NCBI GenBank assembly: GCA_036262835.1
Contig: DATAID010000104.1
Span: 1-64,000, forward strand
Direction: 5' to 3'
DNA from: RBG-16-66-20 sp036262835
GTDB taxonomy: Bacteria; Pseudomonadota; Gammaproteobacteria; Burkholderiales; SG8-39
DNA: 64,000 bases
Under the pieces are notes generated by a model, which was not told the origin of the DNA, searched no databases, and saw only the letters and a list, made by a program, of their open reading frames with translations. Shown here one piece after another: positions 49,368 to 58,292 of this stretch (the first letter of the stretch is position 1; each line of letters opens with the position of its first letter). The position numbers and the translations under genes are program-made.

Positions 49368-50387
49368 ATGACATCTGCATTCGGAAACGCCCGCCGCAGG
49401 CTCGGCGCCGCGCTGCTCGCGCTCGCCGCGTCCACCCTCGTGAGCGGCGCCGCGCAGGCGCAGGCTCCGCGCAAGATCAACGTCGGCATGCAGCCGATCG
49501 TCAACGGTCCCATCTACATCGCGATCAAGGAAAAATACTTCGAGAAGCTGGGGCTCGAGGTGAACCTCGTCAAATTCACCTCCGGGCCGGCGCAGTTCGC
49601 CGCGCTCGCGGGCGGGCAGGTCGACCTCGCCTGGGGCGGCATGGGCGCCTTCAGCCTCGCCAAGGCCAACGGGCAGGACCTGCATTTCATCTCCATCTTC
49701 ATGGACTACAACCCGCTGGAGGCGCTGGTCGTTCCGGGGAACAGCCCGGCGAAGACGATCAAGGATCTGGTGGGGCGCAAGATCGCGCTCGTGCAAGGGT
49801 CGGACGCGCACTATGGCACCCTGCGAACGCTCGCGAAGCACGGCGTCGACCCGAAGTCCGTCAGCATCGTCGGCATGGCGCCGCCGCAGCAGATCGCGGC
49901 CCTCGAGAAAGGCGACGTCGACGCGATGTTTTCCTGGGAGCCGTTCCTGACGCCGATCCTCGACAAAGGCGGCCGGCTGCTGGCCCGCAACAGCGAGCTC
50001 GACCCCGGCCCGGCGTTCCTCAGCTGGGCGGGCAAGCGCGCGTGGCTGGAAGCGAACGGCGACGTGGTGGTGAAGATCCTCAAGGGCTGGAACATGGGAC
50101 TCGCCAAGATGAAGGCGGACCCCGACCTGGCGATCCGGCTGACGCTCGAATTCACCGGCATGGGCGAGCCGCAGGCGCGGGCCATCATGAAGGGCCTGGG
50201 CCACTTCGATGCCACCGCCGCCCTCGACCCGAAAAGCAGCGTTTACTGGGCGAAAGGCTCCAAGCTGGCGCGCGTGCTGCAGGACTTCCAGGCCTTTGGC
50301 AAGGAAGCGGGGCTGATCAAGGACGCGATCAACGTCGACGACTTCGTCATGACGAAGTACATGCAGGCCGTCAAGGACGGCAAGTAG
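49368..50387 (+). CDS. ABC transporter substrate-binding protein, NitT/TauT type
   Basis: The 339-residue precursor has a long signal peptide with RRR (about 1-31, ending SGAAQAQA). The mature SsuA/TauA-like protein has KINVGMQPIVNGPIYIAIKE, AALAGGQVDLAWGGMGAFSL and AALEKGDVDAMFSWEPF. It should bind the organic anion taken up by the system. It has the best ribosome-binding site of the unit (AAAGGAGG), as expected for the receptor. It ends three bases from the convergent helicase gene. Confidence 0.92.
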   Translation: MTSAFGNARRRLGAALLALAASTLVSGAAQAQAPRKINVGMQPIVNGPIYIAIKEKYFEKLGLEVNLVKFTSGPAQFAALAGGQVDLAWGGMGAFSLAKANGQDLHFISIFMDYNPLEALVVPGNSPAKTIKDLVGRKIALVQGSDAHYGTLRTLAKHGVDPKSVSIVGMAPPQQIAALEKGDVDAMFSWEPFLTPILDKGGRLLARNSELDPGPAFLSWAGKRAWLEANGDVVVKILKGWNMGLAKMKADPDLAIRLTLEFTGMGEPQARAIMKGLGHFDATAALDPKSSVYWAKGSKLARVLQDFQAFGKEAGLIKDAINVDDFVMTKYMQAVKDGK

Positions 50388-50390
50388 CCG

Positions 50391-51722
<1,332 letters not shown>

Positions 51723-51817
51723 GAAACTCTCCTGAACAATCGGCCTGGGAGGACCTGCCTCCAACCGGTTCAGGCAATTGAAATTACATTGGGAACGCTA
51801 ACCGGATGACGCGAGAG

Positions 51818-51837
51818 ATACTGCGGCGCGCAGTATA
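51818..51837 (-). promoter_or_regulatory. rhlE extended -10 promoter overlapped by an inverted repeat
   Basis: On the minus strand TGC-TATACT (TATACT at 51837-51832) is an extended -10. A perfect 8-bp inverted repeat, ATACTGCG (51818-51825) and CGCAGTAT (51829-51836) with a 3-base spacer, covers the -10 and start point. It could bind a repressor or fold at the very 5' end of the mRNA. The leader to the ATT start would be about 100 bases. Confidence 0.5.
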
Positions 51838-51855
51838 GCACGAGTTCGCGCCGCC

Positions 51856-52800
51856 TTATTTGCTTCCCAGTCCCAGCCGCTTGGCGCCCTCGGTATAGAG
51901 CTTCGTTTTCTCCTTCATGAAGGCGTCCATCTCCTCGGCGCCGACGCTCACCAGCTCGAAGCCGCTCTTCGCGGCGAGCTCCTTCATTTCGGGATCGGCG
52001 TTGAGCGCGCGCCACAGGTCGGACATGCGCTTTTTCGCCTCGGGCGAAGTCGATTTCGGCACGCCGATGCCGCGGTAGGCGCCGTCGACCCAGTCCACGC
52101 CGAGCTCCTTGAAGGTCGGCGTCTCGGGCAGGAGCGGATGGCGCTTGTCCATCGCCACCGCGAGCGCGCGCACCTTGCCCTTGTTGTTGATCGCGAACGC
52201 GGTATAGGACATTGCGCCGCCGACATGTCCGCCGATGACGGCGGTGGTCATGTCGCCCGTGCCCTTGAACGGCACGTAAGTCGTCTTGAAGCCGAACGCG
52301 GCGTTCATGCGCTCGTGCGCCGCATGGTTGGCCGAATTGAGGCCCGAGCCGCCCAGAGAGATCTTGGTGGGATTCGCTTTCGCCGCCTTCACGAAATCCT
52401 GGAACGTCTTGTACGGGCTCGACTCGGTGACGACGAGCGCGTCCGGGGTGTAGTGGAACCAGAACACCGGCGTCACGTCCTCGGTCTTGTACTGCACCTG
52501 GCCTTCGATCGGCTGGAACACGATGTGCGGCAGGTTGATGCCGATGATGTTCGAGCCATCCGGGGGCAGCCCGTTCATCTGCGACCACATGAGGCTGCCG
52601 CCCGCGCCCGGCTTGTACTGGATCACGGTTTCGATCGAGGGGCACTTCTTTTTCAGCACCACCTGCTGGTGCCGTGCCGACAGGTCGGATTCGCCGCCCG
52701 CCGGGAAGGCCTGCCAGTACATGACGTTCTTCTCCGGGCACGATTGCGCGAGCGCCGCCGAGGCGACGCCGAGGCCGAGGACGAGCAGGAGTTTTTTCAT
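51856..52800 (-). CDS. Bug/TctC family substrate-binding protein
   Basis: The 314-residue precursor has a signal peptide ending ASAALAQ (about 1-19). The mature protein starts SCPEKNVMYWQAFPAGGESD, a divergent Bug opening with two early Cys residues. Segments GGSLMWSQMNGLPPDG and FKGTGDMTTAVIGGHVGG are typical. The start is ATG at 52800. The aldehyde dehydrogenase stop is 2 bases upstream, so the two share a transcript and the ligand may be an aldehyde-linked acid. No TctA/TctB genes are near. Confidence 0.9.
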   Translation of the reverse strand: MKKLLLVLGLGVASAALAQSCPEKNVMYWQAFPAGGESDLSARHQQVVLKKKCPSIETVIQYKPGAGGSLMWSQMNGLPPDGSNIIGINLPHIVFQPIEGQVQYKTEDVTPVFWFHYTPDALVVTESSPYKTFQDFVKAAKANPTKISLGGSGLNSANHAAHERMNAAFGFKTTYVPFKGTGDMTTAVIGGHVGGAMSYTAFAINNKGKVRALAVAMDKRHPLLPETPTFKELGVDWVDGAYRGIGVPKSTSPEAKKRMSDLWRALNADPEMKELAAKSGFELVSVGAEEMDAFMKEKTKLYTEGAKRLGLGSK

Positions 52801-52802
52801 GG

Positions 52803-54227
52803 CTAGACCTTGAGCTGGAGCGATTTGTATTCGAGGAATTCTTCCAGGCCGTAGACGCCGGCCTCGCGGCCGTGGCCCGACTGCTTGAAGCCGCCGAAGG
52901 GCGCGTTCATGTTGAACGCCCCGCCGTTGATGTCGATCTGCCCGGCGCGGATGCGGCGCGCCACTTTCTGCGCGCGCGCCTCGTCGGCCGACCACACGGC
53001 GCCGGCGAGCCCGTAGGGCGTGTCGTTGGCGATTTTCACCGCCTCTTCCTCGTCCTTGTAGGGAATGATCGAGAGCACCGGCCCGAAGATCTCTTCCTGG
53101 GCGATGGTCATCGAGTTCTTCACCTTGCCGAAGACCGTCGGCTTGACGAAGTAGCCGCCCGCCACGCCCTCGGGCTTGTCGGCGCCGCCCGCGAGGAGCT
53201 CGGCGCCTTCCTCGACGCCCTTCTTGATGTAGCCGCGCACGCGCTCGAGCTGCATCTGCGAGGAGAGCGGCCCCAGGCGCGTGGTTTCCTGGAGCGGATC
53301 GCCCGGTTTGAAGCTGTTCGCCGTGTCGACCGCGAGCTTCGCGGCCTCCTCATATCTGGAAGCCGGGACCAGCATGCGCGTGAGCGCCGTGCAGGTCTGG
53401 CCAGAATTCAGGTAGCAATAGCTCACCGTGGTCTTCACGGCGGCGGCGAGGTCGGCGTCCTCGAGAATCACGGAGGCGCTCTTGCCGCCCAGTTCGAGCG
53501 CCACGCGCTTGACGCCCTGCGCGGCCACTTCCGAGATGCGCTTGCCGGCGCGCGTCGAGCCGGTGAAGGAGATCATGTCGACCTGCGGGTGCTTGACGAG
53601 CGCTTCGCCCGCGGTCGGTCCGAGACCCGTGACCAGATTGAACACGCCTTTAGGCAGTCCGGCCTTCTCGATTTCTTCTGCCAGGATGAAGGCGTTGAAA
53701 GGCGCCACTTCGGAGGGCTTGAGCACCACCGTGCAGCCCGCAGCGAGCGCCGGTGCGACCTTGAGCGCGATCTGGTTGAGGGGATAGTTCCAGGGCGTGA
53801 TCGCGCCCACGACCCCGACCGGCTCGCGCACGACGAGCGAATTGCCGACGCGGTCCTCGAACTTGAACTCCTTCGCGATCTTCGCGTAGTTGGCGAAATT
53901 CGCGATCGGCAGGCCGGCCTGCATGCGGCCCGACATCTTGATCGGCATGCCGACTTCCTGCGAGATCGTCGAGCTGAGCTCGGCGGTGCGCCCCTTGAGG
54001 CCATCGGAGATCTTCTGGAGGTATTCGGCGCGCTTCGCCGCCGGCGTCGCGCTCCAGCCTTCCAGCGCGCCGTGCGCGGCGGCAACGGCCGCGGCGATGT
54101 CCTTTTCGCCGCCGGCGGGCACCTTGCCCATGACTTCGCCCGTGCCGGCGTTGTGGACGTCGATCATCTCCTTCGAGGAGGGCGCGACCCATTGGCCGCC
54201 GATGAAGAATTTGTCTCTGAGAATCAT
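52803..54227 (-). CDS. Aldehyde dehydrogenase family protein
   Basis: A 474-residue NAD(P)-dependent aldehyde dehydrogenase. It has ITPWNYPLNQIALKVAPALA, FTGSTRAGKRISE, the general base Glu in LELGGKSASVIL, the nucleophile Cys in NSGQTCTALTR and QEEIFGPVLSI. The N-terminus ILRDKFFIGGQWVAPSSKE defines the ATG at 54227. It oxidises an aldehyde to the acid. It is transcribed with the Bug receptor and divergent from the DUF2157 gene across 91 bases. Confidence 0.93.
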   Translation of the reverse strand: MILRDKFFIGGQWVAPSSKEMIDVHNAGTGEVMGKVPAGGEKDIAAAVAAAHGALEGWSATPAAKRAEYLQKISDGLKGRTAELSSTISQEVGMPIKMSGRMQAGLPIANFANYAKIAKEFKFEDRVGNSLVVREPVGVVGAITPWNYPLNQIALKVAPALAAGCTVVLKPSEVAPFNAFILAEEIEKAGLPKGVFNLVTGLGPTAGEALVKHPQVDMISFTGSTRAGKRISEVAAQGVKRVALELGGKSASVILEDADLAAAVKTTVSYCYLNSGQTCTALTRMLVPASRYEEAAKLAVDTANSFKPGDPLQETTRLGPLSSQMQLERVRGYIKKGVEEGAELLAGGADKPEGVAGGYFVKPTVFGKVKNSMTIAQEEIFGPVLSIIPYKDEEEAVKIANDTPYGLAGAVWSADEARAQKVARRIRAGQIDINGGAFNMNAPFGGFKQSGHGREAGVYGLEEFLEYKSLQLKV

Positions 54228-54260
54228 GGAGTTTGGTCCGGGAAGGAAAGCTGCGGGACC

Positions 54261-54271
54261 GCTACTGTAGC
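54261..54271 (-). promoter_or_regulatory. Possible -10 region of the aldehyde dehydrogenase gene within a short palindrome
   Basis: GCTAC-T-GTAGC is a perfect 5-1-5 inverted repeat. Its minus strand contains TACAGT, an acceptable -10, with TTGTTG 18 bases upstream as a weak -35. It is the only such signal in the 91-base divergent interval 54228-54318. Confidence 0.3.
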
Positions 54272-54318
54272 AAAGGCCCTTGACGCCCAACAACCAACAT
54301 GGAAAGAAGGAAATCGCC

Positions 54319-55296
54319 ATGGCAAATCCTCGCGACGAAATCCTCGACTGGTCCGAGCAGGGCCGTATCGCGCCGGGCAGGCTGCGCGCGGCGCTGGAGG
54401 CGGGCGGCGCGTTGCCCGATGCGAACGATTGGCGGCGGTTCCTCGACCGGCTGCTGCTCTGGATGGGCACGGTGATGCTCGCGTGCTCGGCGATCTTTTT
54501 CTTCGCCTTCAACTGGGCAGAGATGGGCCGACTCGCCAAGATCGGCCTCGTGGAAGCGCCGATCCTCGGCGCGCTTTTCCTGCTTTGGCGCCTGGGACTT
54601 GAGCGTGCCTCGGGCAGGGCGGTGCTTTTCGCGGCGGCGCTGCTGACGGGCGGCCTGCTCGCGCTCATCGGTCAGATCTACCAGACCGGCGCCGACACCT
54701 GGGAGCTCTTCGCCGTCTGGGCGGCGGCGATTCTCCCCTGGACGCTCGCGGGGCGCCTCGCGCCGCTCTGGGTGCTCTGGCTCGCGCTTCTCAATCTCGC
54801 GGTGTCGCTCTACTACCTCACCTTCGGGTTCCTCTGGGGATTCGTGTTCGCGCCGCAGCGCCTGATGTGGATGCTCTTCGGCTTGAATACCGGCGCGCTC
54901 GTCGCCTGGGAAGCGTGCGCGGCGGCCGGACTCGAGTGGCTGCGCGAGCGCTGGTCGGCCCGCGTCGTCGCCACGGCGAGCGGCACCCTGATCACCTGGC
55001 TCGCGCTCACGGACGTCTTCGACTGGCGCAGCTCCAGCCACTGGGGCCTGCCGCTCTGGCTCGGCTGGATGGCGGCGGCCTACGCGGCCTACCGCCGCTG
55101 GCTGAAAGACGTCTATGTACTCGCGGGCGGCGTGCTCTCGGCGATCGTGGTGATCGCCGCGCTTTTTGGCAAAAGCCTGTCGCACAGCGATGCCGGCGGC
55201 TTTCTCTTCATGGGCCTGGTCATCATCGGGCTCTCGGCTGCAGGCGGCTGGTGGCTGAAGAGCGTCATCAACGAGCAGGATGGAGGTGCGGCATGA
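54319..55296 (+). CDS. DUF2157 integral membrane protein
   Basis: A 325-residue protein with a short cytoplasmic N-terminus (about 1-45, ANPRDEILDWSEQGRIAPGR) and about nine hydrophobic helices. It includes the conserved DUF2157 stretch LTGGLLALIGQIYQTGADTW (about 108-127). Function is unknown. The ATG at 54319 is preferred over an in-frame start 39 bases upstream because AAGAAGGAAATCGCC precedes it and it begins at the family N-terminus. It is the first of three overlapping membrane-protein genes (ATGA overlap with the next). Confidence 0.85.
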   Translation: MANPRDEILDWSEQGRIAPGRLRAALEAGGALPDANDWRRFLDRLLLWMGTVMLACSAIFFFAFNWAEMGRLAKIGLVEAPILGALFLLWRLGLERASGRAVLFAAALLTGGLLALIGQIYQTGADTWELFAVWAAAILPWTLAGRLAPLWVLWLALLNLAVSLYYLTFGFLWGFVFAPQRLMWMLFGLNTGALVAWEACAAAGLEWLRERWSARVVATASGTLITWLALTDVFDWRSSSHWGLPLWLGWMAAAYAAYRRWLKDVYVLAGGVLSAIVVIAALFGKSLSHSDAGGFLFMGLVIIGLSAAGGWWLKSVINEQDGGAA

Positions 55297-56375
55297 GCTC
55301 GACTACGCGCGCAATGCTGTGGGACCGCCTCGCCAAGGCGTCCTTGGTCGAAGGCGCCCTGCCCGAGGCGGGCGAGGCAGCATCGCCCTGGTTCATCCGC
55401 GTGATGCTCGGCTTCGCAGGCTGGCTGGGGGCGCTCTTTCTGCTGGGCTTCGTCGGCGCCGCCTTCGTGGCGATCTTCCGGGACGCCTCCTCGATGCTCG
55501 TGCTTGGCGGTCTAGCCTGCGCTGCGGCGGTTGCGATCTACCGCGTAGCGCCGAAGAGCGACTTCATGGCGCAGTTCGGGCTGGCGGTGAGCTTCGCCGG
55601 GCAGGCGATGATCCTCGTCGGGCTCGCCGATGTGTTCAAGCGCTTCAACCCGACGCAATTCGCCGTCTGCTTCATGTTGCTGGAAGCGGTGCTCTTCGTG
55701 CTGGTGCCGAATTACCTGCACCGCGTGCTGAGCGCGCTTGGCGCGGCGCTCGCAGCCGTCTGGCTGATCATCGATGCGGGCCTCTTTGCCTTCGCGCCGG
55801 CGGCGATCACCGCCGCGTTCCTTGTCCTGTGGCTGGTCGAATTCAAGTTCGAGCGGCACGGTCCGCTGCTGCGCGCGGGCGGTTACGGCCTCGCGATCGC
55901 GGCGGTGCTGACTTCGGTGCTGCACGGCGGTCTATGGCTCGGCTGGCTGGTCAGCCGCGGCCACGGCCAGCCCGCGGGCGGGGAGGCGGTCCAATGGCTG
56001 GGTCATGCCGCGAGCGTGCTCGTGCTCGTCGGCGCCGTGATCGCCCTCCTGCGCCGCGAAGGGCTCGAGCTCGGCTCGGGGCAGGGGCGCGTGGGATTGT
56101 GCGCGGCGCTGATCCTCGGCCTCGCATCGCTGAAGGCGCCCGGCGTCGCGCCGGCCGCTGCGATCCTCGTCGTCGGCTATGCGAACGGCAACCGCGTGCT
56201 CGCGGGATTGGGCATCGCGGCGCTTCTCGGCTACCTCTCTCACTACTACTACTCGATGCAGACGACGCTGCTCTTCAAGTCGGCGCTGCTCGCGGCGACA
56301 GGCCTGGCGCTGCTGGGTGCGCGGCTGGTGATGCACCGCTGGTGGCCGGAAGCCAAGGAGACGAGCCATGCGTAA
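55293..56375 (+). CDS. DUF4401 integral membrane protein
   Basis: A 360-residue protein with about ten membrane helices after an N-terminal soluble stretch (about 1-30, with LWDRLAKASLVEGALPEA). It matches the DUF4401 pattern that regularly follows DUF2157 genes. Conserved polar segments are SFAGQAMILVGLADVFKRFN and NYLHRVLSALGAAL. Function is unknown. Its start overlaps the DUF2157 stop (ATGA) and its end overlaps the next gene by 8 bases, so the three proteins are made together and probably form a complex. Confidence 0.85.
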   Translation: MSSTTRAMLWDRLAKASLVEGALPEAGEAASPWFIRVMLGFAGWLGALFLLGFVGAAFVAIFRDASSMLVLGGLACAAAVAIYRVAPKSDFMAQFGLAVSFAGQAMILVGLADVFKRFNPTQFAVCFMLLEAVLFVLVPNYLHRVLSALGAALAAVWLIIDAGLFAFAPAAITAAFLVLWLVEFKFERHGPLLRAGGYGLAIAAVLTSVLHGGLWLGWLVSRGHGQPAGGEAVQWLGHAASVLVLVGAVIALLRREGLELGSGQGRVGLCAALILGLASLKAPGVAPAAAILVVGYANGNRVLAGLGIAALLGYLSHYYYSMQTTLLFKSALLAATGLALLGARLVMHRWWPEAKETSHA

Positions 56376-56871
56376 AGCGATCGCAATCGGCGCAGGCGTC
56401 CTTCTCCTCGTGCTAGCGAACTGGGCGGTCTTCGAGCGCGAGCAGCAGCTCACCGAAGGACGCGTCGTGCTCCTGGAGCTCGCGCCGGTGGATCCGCGCT
56501 CGCTCATGCAAGGTGACTACATGGCGCTGCGTTTCAAGGCCGCCGACGATGCCTTCGGACGCTTTGGCCGCGTAAAGGACGTGGCCGATGGCCGGCTCGT
56601 GGTCAAGCTGGATGCTCGAGGCGTGGGAAGTTTCGTGCGCCGGGACGGCGGCGAGCCGCTCGGCGAAGGCGAAGTGGCGCTGCGCTATCGCATCCGCGAC
56701 GAGCGCGTGAAGTTTGCGACCAACGCCTACTTCTTCCAGGAGGGCCACGCGCGCTACTACCAGCAGGCCCGGTACGGAGAATTTCGCGTCGCGCCGTCGG
56801 GCGAGCTTCTGCTCGCCCAGCTGCGCGACGCGAAACTGGAGCGGCTGGGACCGCCCCCTAGATCGCCTTAG
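56368..56871 (+). CDS. GDYXXLXY domain protein
   Basis: A 167-residue protein with one N-terminal membrane anchor (about 4-21) and an outer soluble domain with SLMQGDYMALRF (about 45-56). This is the GDYXXLXY motif that names the family, here ending in Phe. A second conserved part, KFATNAYFFQEGHARYYQQA, is near the C-terminus. It is the usual third partner of the DUF2157-DUF4401 pair, function unknown. Its stop overlaps the convergent lipoprotein gene by 4 bases. Confidence 0.87.
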   Translation: MRKAIAIGAGVLLLVLANWAVFEREQQLTEGRVVLLELAPVDPRSLMQGDYMALRFKAADDAFGRFGRVKDVADGRLVVKLDARGVGSFVRRDGGEPLGEGEVALRYRIRDERVKFATNAYFFQEGHARYYQQARYGEFRVAPSGELLLAQLRDAKLERLGPPPRSP

Positions 56872-57095
56872 CGGCGACGCTTGTCGCGGTCTTCGCCGAT
56901 CTCGTGGCCGAGGACGCCGCCGCCCACCGCGCCGGCGACCGTGCCGAGCGTGCTGCCGCCCGTCACCGCACTCCCGACCACGCCGCCGCCGACCGCACCG
57001 ATGGCGGTGCCGGCATCCGTCCGGGACATATGGCCGCAGGCGCCGAGCGAGCCGACGGCGAGCATCACTGCTGCAATTCTCACGAGGTTTTTCAT
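56868..57095 (-). CDS. Glycine-zipper 2TM lipoprotein
   Basis: The 75-residue precursor has a lipoprotein signal with lipobox LGAC (Cys 20). Glycine-zipper repeats follow (GTAIGAVGGGVVGSAVTGG, then GAVGGGVLGHEIG), as in OsmB and SlyB, small envelope-stress lipoproteins. The tail EDRDKRRR is basic. AAAGGAGATCG precedes the ATG. It is the last gene of the unit starting at csbD. Confidence 0.88.
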   Translation of the reverse strand: MKNLVRIAAVMLAVGSLGACGHMSRTDAGTAIGAVGGGVVGSAVTGGSTLGTVAGAVGGGVLGHEIGEDRDKRRR

Positions 57096-57114
57096 TTCGA
57101 TCTCCTTTGGAGGG

Positions 57115-57570
57115 TTATGAGCGGCCGGGCCGGGTGCCCGCGTTACGCGGCTCGTTCGCAGAACGCGCCACTTTCGCGTCGGCCTTCGCCTTGGCATGCG
57201 CGGCCTTCGCGTCCTTCACGCACACGTCCTTCTTGTTGCCGGTGAGCTCGTCGCATTTCTCCTTGGCGACCTCGTAGTCCGCGTCGGCGTGCGCGATGCG
57301 AGCGTCGGCCTGGGCTTTCGCCGTGCCTTTGTGCTGCGCCTCGACGTCCGCCTTGGCGGCTTTCTGATGGCCTTTGGCCTGGGCCTTGCAGATGTCCTTC
57401 GCGTTGCCGGTCTGCGAGTCGCAGCGCTCCACCGCGGCCTTGTATTCGGCGTCGATCTTGTCCTTCTCGGCCTTGTAGGCGTCGTTGGAGACCTTGTCGG
57501 CCGCGAACGCGCCTTGCGCGAGCGCGAGACTGGCTGCCGCGGCGAGCGCGGCCATGGGTTTGAGTGTCAT
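57115..57570 (-). CDS. Periplasmic Ala/Lys-rich protein with two Cys-pair repeats
   Basis: The 151-residue precursor has a signal peptide ending QGAFAA (about 1-24). The mature, mostly helical protein carries two copies of a Cys-pair motif: CDSQTGNAKDICKAQAK (about 50-66) and CDELTGNKKDVCVKDAK (about 105-121), each followed by an Ala/Lys-rich helix. Each Cys pair could form a disulfide or bind metal. I know similar proteins only as hypothetical ones next to csbD or BON genes. It is transcribed between csbD and the glycine-zipper lipoprotein gene. Confidence 0.82.
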   Translation of the reverse strand: MTLKPMAALAAAASLALAQGAFAADKVSNDAYKAEKDKIDAEYKAAVERCDSQTGNAKDICKAQAKGHQKAAKADVEAQHKGTAKAQADARIAHADADYEVAKEKCDELTGNKKDVCVKDAKAAHAKAKADAKVARSANEPRNAGTRPGRS

Positions 57571-57572
57571 GG

Positions 57573-57791
57573 TCAGCTCCTCGGGTTCCAGTCGCGCCAC
57601 TGGTTCTCGAAGTCGTCCAGCTGGCGCTCGGCCTCGTCCTTCGAGCAGCCGTACTGCTCCTGTATCTTGCCGGCCAGGCGGTCGCGGTTGCCGGCGATCA
57701 CGTCCAGCTGATCGTCGGTCAGCTTGCCCCACTGTTGCTTGGCCTTGCCCTTCAGTTGCTTCCAGTTTCCTTCAATTCGATCCCAATTCAT
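57573..57791 (-). CDS. CsbD family stress-response protein
   Basis: The 72-residue protein is a full CsbD domain (NWDRIEGNWKQLKGKAKQQW, then GKLTDDQLDVIAGNRDRLAG). Its tail, YGCSKDEAERQLDDFENQW, is common in proteobacterial members. CsbD proteins rise under osmotic, phosphate or general stress; molecular function is unknown. The ATG at 57791 follows AAAAAGGAG. A consensus sigma-54 promoter lies 41 bases upstream. It leads the unit csbD - Cys-repeat protein - glycine-zipper lipoprotein. Confidence 0.92.
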   Translation of the reverse strand: MNWDRIEGNWKQLKGKAKQQWGKLTDDQLDVIAGNRDRLAGKIQEQYGCSKDEAERQLDDFENQWRDWNPRS

Positions 57792-57831
57792 GGATTCTCC
57801 TTTTTCCGTTCGCGGGAATTGAAAACGTTGT

Positions 57832-57847
57832 TGCAATCGCCGTGCCA
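57832..57847 (-). promoter_or_regulatory. Consensus sigma-54 (RpoN) promoter of the csbD unit
   Basis: On the minus strand TGGCACG (57847-57841), GCGA (57840-57837) and TTGCA (57836-57832) match TGGCACG-N4-TTGCW exactly, with the required 10 bases between GG and GC. Transcription would start near 57821, 30 bases before the csbD ATG. The rest of this 261-base divergent interval (57792-58052) has no other gene. It contains an AAACTC-GCG-GAGTTT hairpin at 57991-58005 and CCTGA/TCAGG at 58027-58038 before the DUF1328 gene. Confidence 0.8.
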
Positions 57848-58052
57848 CCACCGGTGTCGCGCTGCTTCAAGGACTTGGCGTCGCGCGCGATGCGCGTCTT
57901 GTCCCGCTTGAGCGTCATCGCGCGGCAGCATCCGATGGCGCGCCGTCACGACTGCGTCGGCCGGGCTACGGCAGGATGGCGCACGGCGGGAAACTCGCGG
58001 AGTTTTTTCCTGCCTAGCTAGACAGGCCTGAGGTCAGGTCAAGGAGATATAC

Positions 58053-58229
58053 ATGCTGTACTACGCTGCCGTCTTTTTCGTCATTGCATTGATCGCCGCG
58101 GTCTTCGGTTTTACCGGAATCGCTGCGGGCGCGGCCGAGGTCGCGAAGATCCTGTTCCTGATCTTCGTGGTTCTCTTCGCCGTCTCGCTGGTGATCGGCC
58201 TGCTGAGAGGACGCGGTCCCCGCGTTTAG
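58053..58229 (+). CDS. DUF1328 (YtjA-like) small membrane protein
   Basis: The 58-residue protein is two hydrophobic helices, LYYAAVFFVIALIAAVFGF and KILFLIFVVLFAVSLVIG, joined by GIAAGAAEVA, the DUF1328/YtjA pattern, ending RGRGPRV. Function is unknown; homologues are stress-associated. A strong ribosome-binding site AAGGAGATATAC precedes the ATG, and a strong terminator follows 20 bases after the stop, so it is probably monocistronic and well expressed. It is divergent from csbD. Confidence 0.92.
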   Translation: MLYYAAVFFVIALIAAVFGFTGIAAGAAEVAKILFLIFVVLFAVSLVIGLLRGRGPRV

Positions 58230-58249
58230 CAGTACGTCGTAAGCCCCCG

Positions 58250-58285
58250 CCGGCGCCGGGCGAGAGCCCGGTGCCGGTTTTCTTT
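58250..58285 (+). terminator. Intrinsic terminator after the DUF1328 gene
   Basis: A 12-base arm (58250-58261) pairs with 58266-58277 with one G-T wobble and a GAGA tetraloop, followed by TTTTCTTT (58278-58285). It ends the DUF1328 transcript just before the convergent BON gene. Confidence 0.88.
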
Positions 58286-58292
58286 CCGGGCT

